NCBI GenBank assembly: GCA_022315425.1
Contig: JAIUPT010000013.1
Span: forward strand, 1,488,001-1,552,000
Length of the DNA stretch: 64,000 nt
From: Pseudevernia furfuracea
Taxonomy: Eukaryota > Ascomycota > Lecanoromycetes > Lecanorales > Parmeliaceae
Reading direction: 5' to 3'
Positions 11,587 to 23,297 of the stretch are shown piece by piece. Under the pieces are notes generated by a model that ran no database searches, was not told where the DNA came from, and was given only the letters and a program-made list of their open reading frames with translations. Numbering within the stretch: the first letter of the stretch is position 1; each line of letters starts with the position of its first letter. The position numbers and the translations under genes are program-made.

Positions 11587-12901
11587 ATGTCTTCCAACCT
11601 GCATCGAAATCCTCCTTTCAGAGCAGAACATTTAGGCTCTCTTCTTCGCCCTGACCATCTCCTCAAGACTCGTGCAGACTTGGACAATGGCAAGGCTCAG
11701 CAGCAGCAATTGACGAACATCGAAGACACGTCCGTAAAGGATATTGTTGATACCCAGATCAAGCTAGGTTTCCATCCCATCTCAGATGGCGAATATAGAC
11801 GCCACAGTACGTTCCTTTCCCGTGCTCTACATCTCGTGTCTATGCTGAGCCGACACTGCAGTGTTCTGGGGCACCTTCTTCCCAGGCCTGGAAGGCTTCC
11901 AGGAGATCAAGAACCCGGACGTCGACATTTTCCGCATGTACATGCCCGACATTGCAGCCTTCACAGAGTCTGGTCACAAGCCAGGAGAAAGTGTCATATG
12001 CACTGGCAAGATCAAGCACGTTGGAAGTACCTACGTCGATCAATGGAACTATTTGAAGAGCATTGTGCCAAAAGAGCGAGTACACGAGTGCAAGATCACT
12101 CTGGCGGCCCCAGAATGGTACCACATGCGGTACAAGGAAGGGAGGGCATACCCCAAGGACGTCTACCCAAATGACAAGGAGTACTTTGCGGACATTGCAA
12201 AGGCATACCAAACCGAGCTGCAGATTCTCTACGACAATGGCTTAAGGAACGTTCAAATTGATGATCCCAATCTTGCCTGTAAGACAGTATAACCCCCAGA
12301 GACCCTACCTGAGCTGACTGGGTGCGCAGACTTCTGCTCCGAAAAGATGCTCGAAGGCTGGAAGAAAGACCATTTGAACACCAAAACGACCGACCAAACT
12401 CTCGACGAATACATCGAATTCTACAATGACTGCATCTCCAAACGCCCCGCAGATATGCATGTGGGAGTGCATCTTTGTCGCGGTAACTTTGTCAACAGTC
12501 GTCACTTCTCGGAAGGCGGCTACGACCGGGTTGCAAAGAAGCTGTTCGAGGACATGCACGTGAATACATACTATCTCGAGTACGATACACCAAGAGCAGG
12601 AGGCTTCGAGCCGTTGAAGAGCCTGCCGAAAAACAAGAACGTGATACTCGGTGTCATCACCAGCAAATTCCCGGAGATGGAAGACTTGGAGGAGATGAAG
12701 AAGAGGGTGTATGAGGCCGCTGACTTCGTGGCGGAGGGCAACAATGAGAGTCGACGAGAAGCATTGCAGAGACTGGGTGTGAGCCCGCAGTGTGGGTTTG
12801 CGAGTCACTCGGCTGGGAATTCTGTCAAGAAGCATGATATGGTCAACAAGTTGACACTGGTGAGAGAGCTGGCCGACAGCATCTGGCCTGCTGAGCCGTG
12901 A
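11587..12901 (+). CDS. MetE C-terminal-like (YxjG-type) methyltransferase homologue
   Basis: Three exons, 402 aa: 11587-11806, 11862-12278 and 12330-12901. The introns (55 and 51 nt) have donors GTACGT and GTAAGA and the second has a GCTGAC branch; phases close. The N-terminal half carries RAEHLGSLLRP and a SDGEYRR segment, as in YxjG-like proteins. The Zn/thiol site of cobalamin-independent methionine synthase is present: His260 and Cys262 (VHLCRGN), Glu296 (LEYDTPRAG) and Cys367 (SPQCGFAS). At 402 aa it corresponds to the catalytic C-terminal barrel only, not full-length MetE (about 760 aa). Family knowledge suggests methyl transfer to a thiol such as homocysteine; the physiological donor is not known. 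It is probably cytosolic. Confidence 0.88.
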
Positions 12902-13220
12902 TGACCAACGATTGATGTAAGAGTAGGACAGAAACAAACCAATGAAGAGAGCTGTTTGAAAATCCGCCTGTTCTTTGAGATGCCGTCCAATCACATTCGT
13001 TATCAAAATGACATGGCTTGTATTAACCAGGTCCCCCTTCCCCCCCCTTCACAATCCTCTCTCTTCTCGACATTCCTTTTTCAACAAGAATCCGAGCCTC
13101 TTACCTTTTTGCCCTGAGATCTTCCCATGATTCCATTCTCCTACTACTAAGCTTTACCACAAAATACTGCCGAAACCCCAAACCAGGAGACAAGACAGCA
13201 CGCCGGCCCCCCAATCCACC

Positions 13221-13589
13221 TCACACCATCTCCGCCCCCTCAACCGCCGCCATCCCATCCAGGCGCTCCCCCCCTCTACCCCGGTACACCCTCAGAGGAA
13301 GCGCCGGGACTCCCGCATCTCCGCCCGGCCGTCCGTGAGTGCGATGAGCGACGTCGTTGCTCTTTCGCTCCGTCGACGCTGCGGCTTTGCGCGGTCGTCG
13401 TCGGAGGAGGAGGGGGGGGGAGGGCAGTTTCGAAGAGGCCCAGAACGCGAGGAGGATCAGTGAGACGGCTAGGATGATGCTGGCGAGCGTGGTGATTGTG
13501 AGCCATCCGTCGGCGTTTGATCGGGGGCGCGGTGATGGGTCTTGGGCTGCGTTGGGGAGGGTGGTTGGGGGTAGGGTTGAGCGGGGCAT
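13221..13589 (-). CDS. Small single-pass membrane protein, hypothetical
   Basis: An uninterrupted 122-codon frame. One strong hydrophobic helix (about residues 30-50, TITTLASIILAVSLILLAFW) follows a Pro/Ser-rich N-terminus. After it comes a basic stretch (LLLRRRPRK), so the C-terminus is probably cytosolic. No family is recognised. It lies 3' of another small membrane protein on the same strand. The DNA is GC-rich and of low complexity, so several overlapping frames are open; I prefer this one because of its clean membrane topology. Confidence 0.45.
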   Translation of the reverse strand: MPRSTLPPTTLPNAAQDPSPRPRSNADGWLTITTLASIILAVSLILLAFWASSKLPSPPLLLRRRPRKAAASTERKSNDVAHRTHGRPGGDAGVPALPLRVYRGRGGERLDGMAAVEGAEMV

Positions 13590-13730
13590 GGTGATTGGGG
13601 AGGGGCTGGGTCGTGGTGGGTTGGTGTGTTTGTGTGTGGGAGGACGTTGATGATGTTGTTGGATAAGTTAGGGGGGGAGGGTTTCTGTTGTTCGGAATGA
13701 TGATCTCGTTGGTGGAGGGTGATGTTTAAA

Positions 13731-13763
13731 GAAGGGGAGAGGAAGGGGAGAGGAAGGGGAGGG
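13731..13763. repeat. 11-bp purine tandem repeat
   Basis: About three copies of a GGAAGGGGAGA-like unit between the two small membrane-protein genes. It is strongly purine-rich on the plus strand. Confidence 0.7.
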
Positions 13764-13931
13764 ATGTATGGAAATTGGGTAGGAGATGGAAATTGTGTCA
13801 ACAAGAATGGTGTTATCAAACGGTGTAGTGTTGGATCATGGTCAATACTTTTCATACTTAGTAATGGATCTAATTGACATCTCAACACCCACCTGCTCTC
13901 TCCCCTCATCTCTCCTCGAAGGCGACTCCTT

Positions 13932-14474
13932 CTATCCGGGGATGTGTACCGGATCCGGAGAAACCAGAAGACCAATATGGCTTTCTCCGCGCGGCCATTC
14001 GCTGGCATCGCCATCAGATCCAGCCGCGGCCACCGCACCACCAGCATCAAACGAGTATGGAGGGGGCTTTGCTCTCTCAATCTCGACCGTTCGACCATGT
14101 TCATCACTTCCATGAACCCGCTCGGGCGGAGCCACATACCCTTCGTCACTAGGCGTGTATCGTGGGAGAGTGTCAACGGATTCTAACGACTGACGGTTCC
14201 TCCCTGCGGTGCCGGCTCCGGTCTCTGCATCACCCGTGTGGCGAGCTCCTCCACCTCGGAGGTTACTAAACCTGCCGTTATGGCCGTGTGTGTTGGCTCG
14301 CATTCCGGCGCAAGTGACGTAGAGGACCATGAGGATCAGGAGGCCGGCTGCAACGAAGACCCCGAAGATTTCCAGCCCGAGGAGGGCCATTGGGTCCAGA
14401 AATATGTTGAGAGCGGGTTGGGTTGACAGGTCGTCTTGGTTAGGAATTGGATGGGAGACGTTACGAACGAGCAA
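13932..14474 (-). CDS. Small single-pass membrane protein with PPxY motif
   Basis: Single exon, 180 aa. A short N-terminal ectodomain is followed by one transmembrane helix (about residues 33-55, ending VLYVTCAGMRA) and a long soluble tail. The tail has LPRYTPSDEGY (about 103-113) and PPPY (about 137-140), the PY-type motifs bound by WW domains of Rsp5/Nedd4 ubiquitin ligases. By inference it could be an Rsp5 adaptor or a membrane protein turned over that way. This layout is common among uncharacterised ascomycete proteins. The ATG at 14474 is the first in frame. No intron is needed. Confidence 0.72.
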   Translation of the reverse strand: MLVRNVSHPIPNQDDLSTQPALNIFLDPMALLGLEIFGVFVAAGLLILMVLYVTCAGMRANTHGHNGRFSNLRGGGARHTGDAETGAGTAGRNRQSLESVDTLPRYTPSDEGYVAPPERVHGSDEHGRTVEIERAKPPPYSFDAGGAVAAAGSDGDASEWPRGESHIGLLVSPDPVHIPG

Positions 14475-15158
14475 GTTGGCAGAGATGTCGCAGCGGAATG
14501 CGTTGAAGCGGATGAAACGGATTGGCTAGGGAGGAGAGATCTACTCTCCTTGAGGATCAAGCGGGTCCAGGGATGATGGGATGAAAGAAAGCAGGATGGA
14601 AGGGATGAGTAGAATAACTCGTGCCGAGCGCCATTTTGCATATATATGAAAATCTCTAGGGAAGCGTCTGACACAACGAGGTGTAAGTATAATACAATGA
14701 TTTCTCAAAAACCGACAAAGCCATTGTGTAGCTAGGTAGTACAAAGGAAAATCGTACACTCGGTGGGCGAATCAAATTGGGCTGGCTAATAACGACCTTA
14801 GTGGCTCATCTTGAATTTTCTATGTGTGTGCTCCACGGAAGAAGCCCCACAGACCCGCAGAGCGTTAAAGTAAATTCTTCTTAAACAGAAAACAGGGAAC
14901 GGAGAGAGAGAGAAACCGAGAAGGTATGTTAGACTAACGGTCAGACAAAGGAGCGCACAAAGCCAGCGAACAATGAATTGCTGGCCCGCTGCGGAGAACC
15001 GATAAGAGCCCACAAGATTCTTCCAGCATGCAGAATCATTAAGATGTTAGCCTGGACGAATATGGTGGCATTGCGGCCGAAGCTGGTGTTTATTAGTGTA
15101 TCATAGCCGGTATTATAGCGACACCATCGGTCCCAAGCCCTCACTACTGACCTACTAC
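14475..15158. other. Intergenic, no gene seen
   Basis: About 680 bp. Short frames here (14541-14759, 14798-15013) lack any domain or splice support. It is probably the promoter of the small membrane gene plus the 3' region of the isomerase gene. Confidence 0.5.
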
Positions 15159-16735
15159 CTACTTTGTCCCATTTGCACTTTCTTTACCACTCAACTCGCA
15201 GAATGCCTTGAAAGTCGCGAAGTCCTCACTTTCACTCTCAAGAACACACTCCGCTGTGGCCCCTACGAAGTAAACAAATCCCGCCTTCACCTCCTCAATC
15301 TTCGGCCCAACGGAGATCGTGCCCTCGCCAGTAGTGCAGATGAAAATACTTGGACCTGCTATGGCTTCGAAAGTAGCTTTGGCGCCTTTTTTCTTGAGCT
15401 CAGTCTTCACAACGCTGAATTCTTCAATCGGAGGGTCGTAGAGAATCGCGGAAGATGACGAAGAGTATGCGGTACTGTTGAGAGTGACGTAGGGGTAGTC
15501 GGTGGGGTGCATCTTTTGCTCGGAGATGGGAGCGTAAGAGTAGGTAAGCATGGTTGTTAGTGTGGGAACGTCTTGAAATTTGGGGGTGAAGCCAGCGCGG
15601 ACGACATTGTCGGAGGAGGCCATGCATTCGATGATGTCTGTACATATAATACCTTCAGCATGGCGGTCGAGTATACGATTTCGCGAGGGGTGGACACCAA
15701 GATTGACTCACCTCCGCTGAGATAGGCATGGATATCATCGGCCTTCAAGAACATAGCCTCGCCAATCTCTAGCTTCACGTAGTTGAGGAAGAACAGCACA
15801 AAGAGGCCAATGTCTCCTTCATACTGGCCATTCTGCCTGATGACCAGGTCCGCGAGTTCTTTTCCTCCATTCGAAGGTCCCCCGCCACCCGCAAACTTGT
15901 CACCTTCCTTCTCGGCGGAAGCCACAAGCTCCTTAGCTGCAGAAGCGATGGTAGACTTTTCGACTTTCATCAAAGTGGAGAAAGCCGCTTGTAAGGCTTT
16001 CTTATTCTTTTCTACGTCATTCTCGCTGTCAGATGTCTCGTGTCCGCTCACAGTGTCCTGGAAGTCTTTAGCCGCAGATTCGCCGACGACGCTGCGTAAG
16101 GATGGGACTGTGGAGAGAAAATGGGAGATCTCTTTCAAGGGCCGGAAGCCGCATAATCCGTCAAATGGTGTGATGGCTATGGCCATCTCGGGTTTGTGGT
16201 TGTCATCTGCAACCAGGCGTATCAGCCAAGTGAGTGTGATCTGGCGAATAGATCATACCTGGGTAGTTCTTCGGATCCTTTTCATGGAGTTCTTCCGCCA
16301 ACTTTTTGTTTGGATGTGCTTGAATACTCAATGCTTTTCGGATAGAAAGAACCTTGAATAGAAATGGTAGTTTCTCGTCATATTTTTCGCTAATCTCAGT
16401 TGACATAAGTGCTTGATTGTCTTGGATTAAGTCAAGGAGGCTCCTCTGCGTCTGAACATCCTTGGAAGGCAGAGTCGGGTGCGTTCCCATCCATATTTCC
16501 GAATATGGCTTCTCTTGCTCAATGGAGAGCTTATTCGAAGGGGTGGCTGCCGCGAATTTGGCTGCTGAGGATTCGTGTCCAACCTTGCCTAGAGATCATA
16601 TCAAAACATGATCCCTCCTACATCAGTGATCTTACCCCATTCGTAGCTATTGACCCCTGTGAAGGTTTAGCCACGAAGTTTTGAAGCAAAAGTGGAGAGC
16701 ATACCGCATTGCAAGCGGATTAGTGGAACTTGCAT
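15159..16735 (-). CDS. manA: Mannose-6-phosphate isomerase (class I PMI)
   Basis: Five exons, 451 aa: 16735-16705, 16656-16636, 16588-16259, 16206-15712 and 15637-15159, all phase 1 at the junctions and all with GT...AG introns of about 47-74 nt. It interconverts fructose-6-phosphate and mannose-6-phosphate in the cytosol, feeding GDP-mannose for glycoproteins, GPI anchors and cell wall. Family motifs appear in order: QCGVNSYEWG across exons 1-2, KPYSEIWMGTHP, ALSIQAHPNK (metal-binding His region), the HKPEMAIA substrate motif, and exon 5 starting DIIECMASSDNVVRAG. The length is normal for fungi. The 21-nt second exon is a micro-exon that a simple ORF scan would miss. The catalytic core looks intact. 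Confidence 0.96.
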
Positions 16736-16988
16736 CTCCCTTGCTGTTGATTCAACTATCTATAAAATATGGCTTTATGTTCCTCTTCGTGAAGCTCTGA
16801 AGTCTTCAATTGCTTTGTGGAAAGGTTGGGGATGACTTCAAGCTCAAGCTCACTCACCAATTGAAACGTGGGCGGTTCCAGCCTTAAAGTATATAGTAGC
16901 GCTAGCGGCTAACTCCGGGGCCCTAACTCCTGGTGGCAGCGTGGTCTGTTGCAAGATCCTTGCGAAACCCTCCATTCACTATACCAGC

Positions 16989-18296
16989 ATGGCGGCTCGC
17001 AATCGTCCTCGGGGAGGGTTGACCAAAGAAGAAGCTACCGATGCTCATGAAGAGCGGAACATGTGGAGTCAGATTGTTACAGACATCAAAAGGCTCAGAA
17101 CTACACATGCCAAGGCTGCCGAGATCGCAAAAGCCCAAGTCGACATGGAGGCGAAGATGGGCAAAAGTGAGTTAAAGAGCCCGCTTTGTTAATTATGCGT
17201 TGCTCGAGAGAATTGCTCTAGATTTGATGTAGTTTCGACATCTTAATTATCGTTTTGCTGCATGGCTTTGCTTCCTTCGTCAAAAAGCCGCTGACGCGTA
17301 TCACATTATCCATGCTGTCAAGGCATTGGTTGTTACAACTCGAAATCCGTATTCTGCTTGTATATCAAAATTGAATCACACACTCTTTTACCTTTGGTCA
17401 GGGTTTACACGGCTTGCATACTGATTGCGAGCTTTTTTTTTCAGCACCTACGGTCAAGGAAATCGACCAGCTTCTAGATTTATACCGTGAAGGGGTCAGA
17501 CTAGCAGAGGAAGAGGAGAAGATCCTCAAAGAGGAGCCCAATGACGTGATCAAGAACATCGAAATCCTCGCCGCTCTCCGATCCGCCAGTGAAACGGAAC
17601 CCGTCCGGCCACCTCAGGCAGTGGCAAAGTCACGCCAAGTAAAGCGACAGAAGATCGAGACGGATGGTGCAGCTGACTCTCCGGCTCCACCAATTCCATC
17701 TCCGAGTGTGGTTTTGCCTGCCGCAAGGGTCAAGGACATTAAGAGCGTGCGCACCGGATCTGTGCCGAGAGAGGTGAAGCCGGAGCCATTTGTCAAGGTG
17801 GAAGAGGGTTCAGAGGGAAGTAAAGGGCCAGCTGGGGAGAGGGCTGGAAAGTTCTTTGTCGGGGCTGAGGTTGCGTATAAGCAAGCGAAGCCGAAGGAGG
17901 ATGGAAGTCAGTGGATACAGTGCAACATCACTTCTATTTCTGAAGTGGCAAATAAGAAACGGTAATCCTGGTTGGACTTGACCTTTTGCTGTGTTGTTTT
18001 TCTGACAATAGACCAGATATGAGGTGCAAGACCCTGAACCAGACGAAAATGGTGCTCCAGGTCAAGTCTACAAGACAACAGCGGCAGCATTGATAGCAAT
18101 CCCTGGGCCTGATGCCCCACTCCCGGATTTTTCTCTTGGAAAGCAGGTGCTCGCTCGGTATCCCGAAACGACTACATTCTACAGAGCGGAAGTGAAAGGA
18201 GCAAAGAAAGATGTGTATAGATTGAAGTTTGAGGATGACCAAGACCAGGAAATGGAGGTTGGACGGAGATTCGTCCTCGATGTCAGCAGCAAGTGA
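16989..18296 (+). CDS. sgf29: SAGA complex subunit Sgf29 homologue
   Basis: Three exons, 324 aa: 16989-17166, 17445-17961 and 18017-18296. The first intron is unusually long for this window (278 nt); the second is 55 nt with a TCTGACA branch. The N-terminal part is a helical, charged region (residues 1-100). A Pro/Ser/Lys linker follows, then the C-terminal tandem Tudor (SGF29) domain from about residue 185: GAEVAYK, W.QCNI, YEVQDPEPDE, VLARYPETT.FY and YRLKFEDD. In yeast and humans these tudors read H3K4me2/3 and bring SAGA to promoters. The aromatic and acidic residues of the reader (YEVQDPEPDE, YPETTTFY) are conserved. Nuclear by inference. Confidence 0.93.
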
Positions 18297-18535
18297 TGGT
18301 ACATCTACATGGCATCGGAAGGCGGGACGAAGGAGATCATGTCATTTGAGATACCCAATTGCATACTTGGATCAATTGACAGCTATTTACCATGTTTAAA
18401 GATAGGATAGCGAACGGAATACCCGGATTCTGCCTTCAAGGGTATCCATGGGCCCCTGAAACGCGCAGACTTTAATTTCTTTTGAACAGGATAAAGGCAC
18501 GCCTCTTCAGGCAAGAATACCTTTGATGGGTAGGC

Positions 18536-18636
18536 AATGTAATGTAATGTAATGTAATGCAATGCAACGCAATGTAATTTAATAAGAATGCAGTCCAGTG
18601 CAGTGCAATGCAATGGCAAGTAAAGTAAAGTAAAGG
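18536..18636. repeat. Pentanucleotide microsatellites (AATGT/AATGC, AGTAA)
   Basis: A run of AATGT units grades into AATGC/AACGC and then CAGTG variants, followed by three AAAGT/AAGTA units near 18618-18633. It lies between the Sgf29 stop and the Arf gene, probably in 3' or promoter sequence. Confidence 0.8.
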
Positions 18637-19027
18637 GGTCAAGCCTCGTGGCTGATTCTATGGTTAGACTCAGGGGAGATTTGGAAACGTTGGCGTAAGA
18701 TTGGCGACGGGGGCGCCTCCCGAAAGCATTAAGCATGCATGTCAGCTTGTTTCATCCGACATCCATATATATCGTTTCAACAAAACATCTCAAAATTTTC
18801 CCATAGTTCTTGCTTCACTCAAATCTTTCTTGAGCGCACCTACAAGCAAGTTGACAACAACATCTATCCTGCGCAAGACGAAAATCGTCGCGTCCTCATT
18901 GACCCGCTCCTCTCTCAAGTCTGCACACTAGCATCACAGCTACCACATCAACGAATCAAGGCGCAGCACGCATCATTTGAACCGCAAGGCTCAAACTGCA
19001 GAACCCTAGACTGTCAACACTATCATA

Positions 19028-19842
19028 ATGGGGGGCTCGGTCTCAAAGATCATGGGCAAGATCTTCGGATCAAGAGAAATGCGCCTGCTCATGCTGGGCT
19101 TAGATGCCGCAGGAAAGACCAGTAAGTCTTCATCAATCTAGGACCCATGATCGGGTGCTGGCACAAGTCTAGACTGACTGACGCTGGTCTGTAGCAATCC
19201 TTTACAAGCTTAAACTCAACTCCGACGTCACTACCATTCCCACTGTTGGCTTCAACGTCGAGACCGTCACGTATAAGAACGTCAAGTTCAACGTTTGGGA
19301 TGTGGGAGGGCAGGATAAGATTCGGCCGCTTTGGAGGCATTACTTCTCTGGTATGGCAAGATCAACACACGTGGGGGAAATGATGGTTGAAAGGTGCATG
19401 GCTGACTGGGACTATATATACAGGAACACAAGGTCTCATCTTCGTCATCGACTCGAACGACCGATCACGGATAGACGAGGCTGGAAAAGAGCTGCACAGG
19501 ATCATATTGGATAGAGAGATGAAAGAGGCGCTGTTGCTGGTATTTGCGAATAAGCAAGACATACAAGGAGGTGAGAATTGGGCTACATCTCGGGCTATGG
19601 GGGAAGTGCTGACCGTTTGTGTGAAGCAATGACGCCACAAGAAGTGCAAGAGCGTCTGAAGCTTAGCCGGCTCAAAGACAGGATCTGGTACGTAGTGCCC
19701 AGCTGCGCTACGACTGGCGAGGGTTTATTCGAAGGCTTGGTAAGTACCGGTCTATCAATAGGACAATGGCCATCTTCTGACAATGGAACAGGACTGGCTA
19801 TCAAATAACGTTAAGACACCCCCGCAACGACAAGCCAGATAG
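19028..19842 (+). CDS. arfB: Arf-family small GTPase, Arf6/ArfB-type
   Basis: Five exons, 186 aa: 19028-19121, 19195-19350, 19424-19570, 19627-19739 and 19792-19842. Introns are 52-73 nt with CTGAC branches and phases close. Gly2 plus Ser6 (MGGSVSK) fit N-myristoylation. GTPase motifs are GLDAAGKT (P-loop), the PTVGFNVETVTYKN effector loop, WDVGGQDKIRPLW, NKQD and SCATTGEG. KELHRIILDREM in the middle resembles Arf6 more than Arf1, which suggests the fungal ArfB/Arf3 group acting in endocytosis and polarised growth at the plasma membrane. The C-terminus (NNVKTPPQRQAR) is basic. An Arf1 assignment is less likely but not excluded. Confidence 0.93.
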
Positions 19843-20200
19843 GCGTCTCCGGCCTTCAGTTACGAAACATCCACCATGGGATGAGCTGCCTACATGTACA
19901 ACACCTTTCCTCCAGGATACCCCGGATCTTGCCTTTTCCTGCGCATGGCTCGTCTTCTTTGGTCTTTCAGCAAGCGAATTATGCAATTTTAATACCATCG
20001 TAGGGCTTTTTGCCGACATCCATTCTTTGGTACAATCAACCCCGAAGCAGGGCTTGTCAAACGGGCGTTTGAGCTTCCATGATCTTAGAGAACCAGTAAT
20101 CATATCTAATCGCGATCGCTACCGCAGCAATGGGTATCGTCTCGTCGCGCCTACAAATGCATATAACAATCACTCCCCACACATCAACCCTCTCCTGTCA

Positions 20201-20836
20201 CTACGATCCCACACTCCTCCACAACTCCCTCATATTCCCCCCCTCCATCCCCTCATACATCCCCCACCCGTCCCCCACATCCCCCACCACCCTCGCCGGC
20301 TGGCCCCCGACCACGCTCCCGCTCGCAACCACCATCCCCCTCGGCACCACCGCCCCCTCCAACACCTTGACCCCGTCCTTGATGATCGCCATCCTCCCAA
20401 TCACCGCCCCCTTGCCTATATGCACGTGGTCCCCGATACTGGCAGCCTCGACCACGCACCCCTCCCCGACGAAGACGTGGTCCCCAATCTTCAACGGCGA
20501 GTACACCACCGCCCCTTGCTGCAGCCGGTGCGGTGGCCGCAGCACCGACCCCGTGCCCAGGAACGTGTAGCGTCCGATCGTCACCGAGGTGTTGTAGGCC
20601 GGGGTTGGGGTTGGGGTTGGGGTTTTGGACGATGATGCGTTTTGGTCCGAGGGGTTGGAGGCGGAGGCGGAGGCCGCGCGCAGGTCCCCGCGGATGCAGA
20701 CGAGGGGTTGGATCACGGCGCGTCCGGTCAGGAAGACGTGCTGCGTGCCGTAGAGCTGGGCTCGGCGGGAGACTTTGTTGCCGGTTTCGGTTTCGACGTA
20801 GTCGCCGCGGGCCGTGGGGCGGGGTTTGGGCGCCAT
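20201..20836 (-). CDS. Dynactin subunit 5 (p25) homologue
   Basis: Single exon, 211 aa. It begins with the family signature YVETETGNKVSRRAQLYGTQ, then V..TGRAVIQPLVCIRGDL. Left-handed beta-helix hexapeptide repeats follow (for example IGRYTFLGTG, IGDHVFVGEGCVVEAASIGDHVHIGKGAVIG). p25 sits in the pointed-end complex of dynactin, which links dynein to cargo such as early endosomes. A low-complexity Ser/Ala/Thr-Pro insert (about residues 53-80, including TPTPTPTP) lies between the first strands; its DNA is a GGTTGGGG-type repeat (about 20599-20625). The C-terminus is Gly/Met-rich. Length and repeats fit the family. Confidence 0.92.
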   Translation of the reverse strand: MAPKPRPTARGDYVETETGNKVSRRAQLYGTQHVFLTGRAVIQPLVCIRGDLRAASASASNPSDQNASSSKTPTPTPTPAYNTSVTIGRYTFLGTGSVLRPPHRLQQGAVVYSPLKIGDHVFVGEGCVVEAASIGDHVHIGKGAVIGRMAIIKDGVKVLEGAVVPRGMVVASGSVVGGQPARVVGDVGDGWGMYEGMEGGNMRELWRSVGS

Positions 20837-22351
20837 TGGGGTTTGGGCTTTTGGGGGGAGGGGGGAGGGGGGGTGTATGTTTGTTTGGGGGATGGCGAGG
20901 GCGGTACTCTATTGGAGGTTGGAAAATGGGGGAGGGCTTAGGGGAGCCTGGGAAGTGGGTGTTGGTTGAACTGACTGGCTTTTTTCGGGACAGTGGCTTG
21001 GGGTCCTGTGGGGAGGTTTTTAATGGTTTGGTGAATGGCGTTGTGGTCAACTCGGGGTTTCGCGTTGTGTAGAGTTATGAGGATTAAAACATCACTATGG
21101 TCACTCTCGATCACTGTACCCTCTCCCGCTGTTGAGACTCGGAGAGTCGGTGCTAGCGCCCGCTAGTACTTTCTCCCCCGGCTTGTAGCACTTGGGGCCG
21201 GATAACGCACCCAAGCTCGCCAAGTCGGCAAGTACATACAAATGTCAACGCATTCTGCTCACCCTCCATATACAAGACAAGTTTGAGGCTATAAAATCCA
21301 TCGACTGTGTAAATCATCCCCGGACCTGTCACATACATATCTCATACCTCCCAATTCTCAACCCAAACACGGCTGAGTTCCGGTTCAGTGTCACTCCACC
21401 TCGGCAGCGCTCCCAAATGTCCTGATTACATGATACATCACTGCTCCCTACTTTTCCGTCTTACGGACCTCCACTTACTGTGCACGACCAAGTACAACTC
21501 AGGCTCGACCCTCAACATAGGGAAGTTGAGCGGACAATTTCCGACTATCATCGATGAACTCCTGGGATGCTCCCCGAGGTACTTACAAGTTGGAGTGATC
21601 CCCTCCTACAAATAATGCCTTACTACAAGTGTTCATAAGTGCACCTTAACCAGGGACTCTTTGCCCTCGTTGCATTCCCTGGAACTGCCATACGATTTGT
21701 CACACGATTCGACTTGTGTCCTGTAAAGATATCTTTCCATTCCATATGTTGCTATCAAGAACGTCTTTCCCCATCGTTTCACTCCGTACACCTTTCTTGC
21801 CGCTCAAACGTGTTTTCTCCGCAGGGCAAATGGAACTCGGAAAATACCCGGACAGAAAAGAGTCACTGGAAAGTTTGGTTTTAGCGAACATCACGATATA
21901 CGATAAGTAGAGCATACGCAGAAATGATCGAGCTCAAGCTGGATCAAGAAAGATTGCAAATTGAATAATAGCCTGTACTTTACGATGGTCGGCCTCATCA
22001 TTACCTCTTCTCGCCAAGTATTCACACTGTACAATGCCTTGACCTTGCGTTTTAGCTGCTTCGTTCAACAACCCTGTGGTGCACCACAAAGTTCGCCAAT
22101 GGGTTTACTTGCTTCCGGCTTCCCTTGTGCGACAAGAATTTGCATGCTCATTTGCGGCTTTTGAGGCAATTGACTCGCCGAATCGAAATTTTTCCTAAAT
22201 TAAAACGCATTAAACAGCTAGCCTTTATTGACTCACAAGCAGTTGCAACAACTGTGCTCTAGTATCATCAGCCGCTGGAGCTCTGTCATATCATCACCCT
22301 CGCCCCCATACCATCAGATCAGTCTCGCTACAAACCATCAACCCGTACACA
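20837..22351. other. Intergenic, no gene seen
   Basis: About 1.5 kb. The first 200 bp are G-rich on the plus strand (promoter side of the dynactin gene). The rest is ordinary sequence with many stops in all frames; short frames (21639-21884, 21700-21915) have no support. Confidence 0.5.
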
Positions 22352-22639
22352 ATGCCTTCAAGCCTCCGCTACCAGATTGAGCCATCCGCCTCGCCGATAT
22401 CACCAGTCTTGCGAATATGCAGCACATCGCCGCTACAGAAGATCCAACGCCTGTCTCCGACGCGAATACTGTACTTCGCGGATACAGCACTCGAAAAGCT
22501 CACGAATGAGGCCAACCGAGCGGGGAACGACCTCCGCCTTGTGGTAGGCCATGCTAGTATTGTGGACGCGTTGATGCTTGAGCTCGCTGAGGCTGAGCGG
22601 CGGCAAGACGAAGACCCACGGCGAGATGGGGAGTCTTGA
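22352..22639 (+). CDS. Short hypothetical ORF
   Basis: A 95-codon frame with a good start context (CACAATGCC) after a pyrimidine-rich leader. The segment LRLVVGHASIVDALMLEL weakly recalls the VVGHA..ID motif near the C-terminus of histidine-phosphatase-fold proteins, but the N-terminal RHG motif of that fold is absent. It may be a remnant or a chance frame. The acidic/basic tail (RRQDEDPRRDGES) ends at a TGA. Confidence 0.3.
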   Translation: MPSSLRYQIEPSASPISPVLRICSTSPLQKIQRLSPTRILYFADTALEKLTNEANRAGNDLRLVVGHASIVDALMLELAEAERRQDEDPRRDGES

Positions 22640-23281
22640 TAGAAGCAGTGTGGAACGAAACATTTGCTTGATGTCTTTTCCCCGATCCTCTGCTGCCACT
22701 TCTTTCTAGCTTGGCACCCTTTGACTTGCACCACGCTAGTCAACCGGGACAAGCGACCAGATGATCAGTATCGTGCTCACTTAGGCCTGAATACCTTCTC
22801 TCGCATTCCGTGTGCCAAGAATTCGAACATTCGGCTTAATAATTTTCGCCGACTCGGTATGAGCTATTTTCGAGTAAATTTAGGACATTGCAATGAAATG
22901 TGCGTGGACCAAAGGAGGCCAGTCTCCCCCCCCCCTTTCTTCATCATCCCGCATCATCCTGCGTCCTCTTCACCACCACCACTCTACGCGCCTACTTTCC
23001 AAATTACCATTCAAGATACTTCTGTGTTCATTGGCTGTACCATTACAGCACCTGAATCGCATTTTTTACGGCTCAGCCAAGCTTCCAGGTGGTCTTCCAT
23101 CACCCCACTCAAGATGCCCAACATCATCCCCTCTGGACCAGCTCGACAAGGCCAAGAAAAACCGGCATCACCGCCCGCATGGTAACCACCTTCGGACAAA
23201 CCATGCGGGAGCTGAACGCCGGCATCTGGCGGCTTGATGAATTTCGGGATGAGATGGAGGGAGAGGTGGGTGAGACGGCGA

Positions 23282-23297
23282 GGGGGGGGGGGGGGGG
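23282..23297. repeat. Poly-G tract (16 G)
   Basis: An uninterrupted run of 16 G on the plus strand. It could form G-quadruplex structures and is a likely place for length errors. Confidence 0.85.

Noticed and set aside
13469..14176. 235-codon minus-strand frame
   Set aside because: It overlaps both small membrane-protein genes in another frame and has no domain; low-complexity shadow.
20599..20625. Telomere-like GGTTGGGG repeats
   Set aside because: They lie within the dynactin p25 coding region (Thr-Pro repeat) and are not TTAGGG.
20253..21050. 265-codon minus-strand frame
   Set aside because: It overlaps the dynactin p25 gene in another frame, and its Pro/Gly/Arg-rich product is a shadow of GC-rich DNA.
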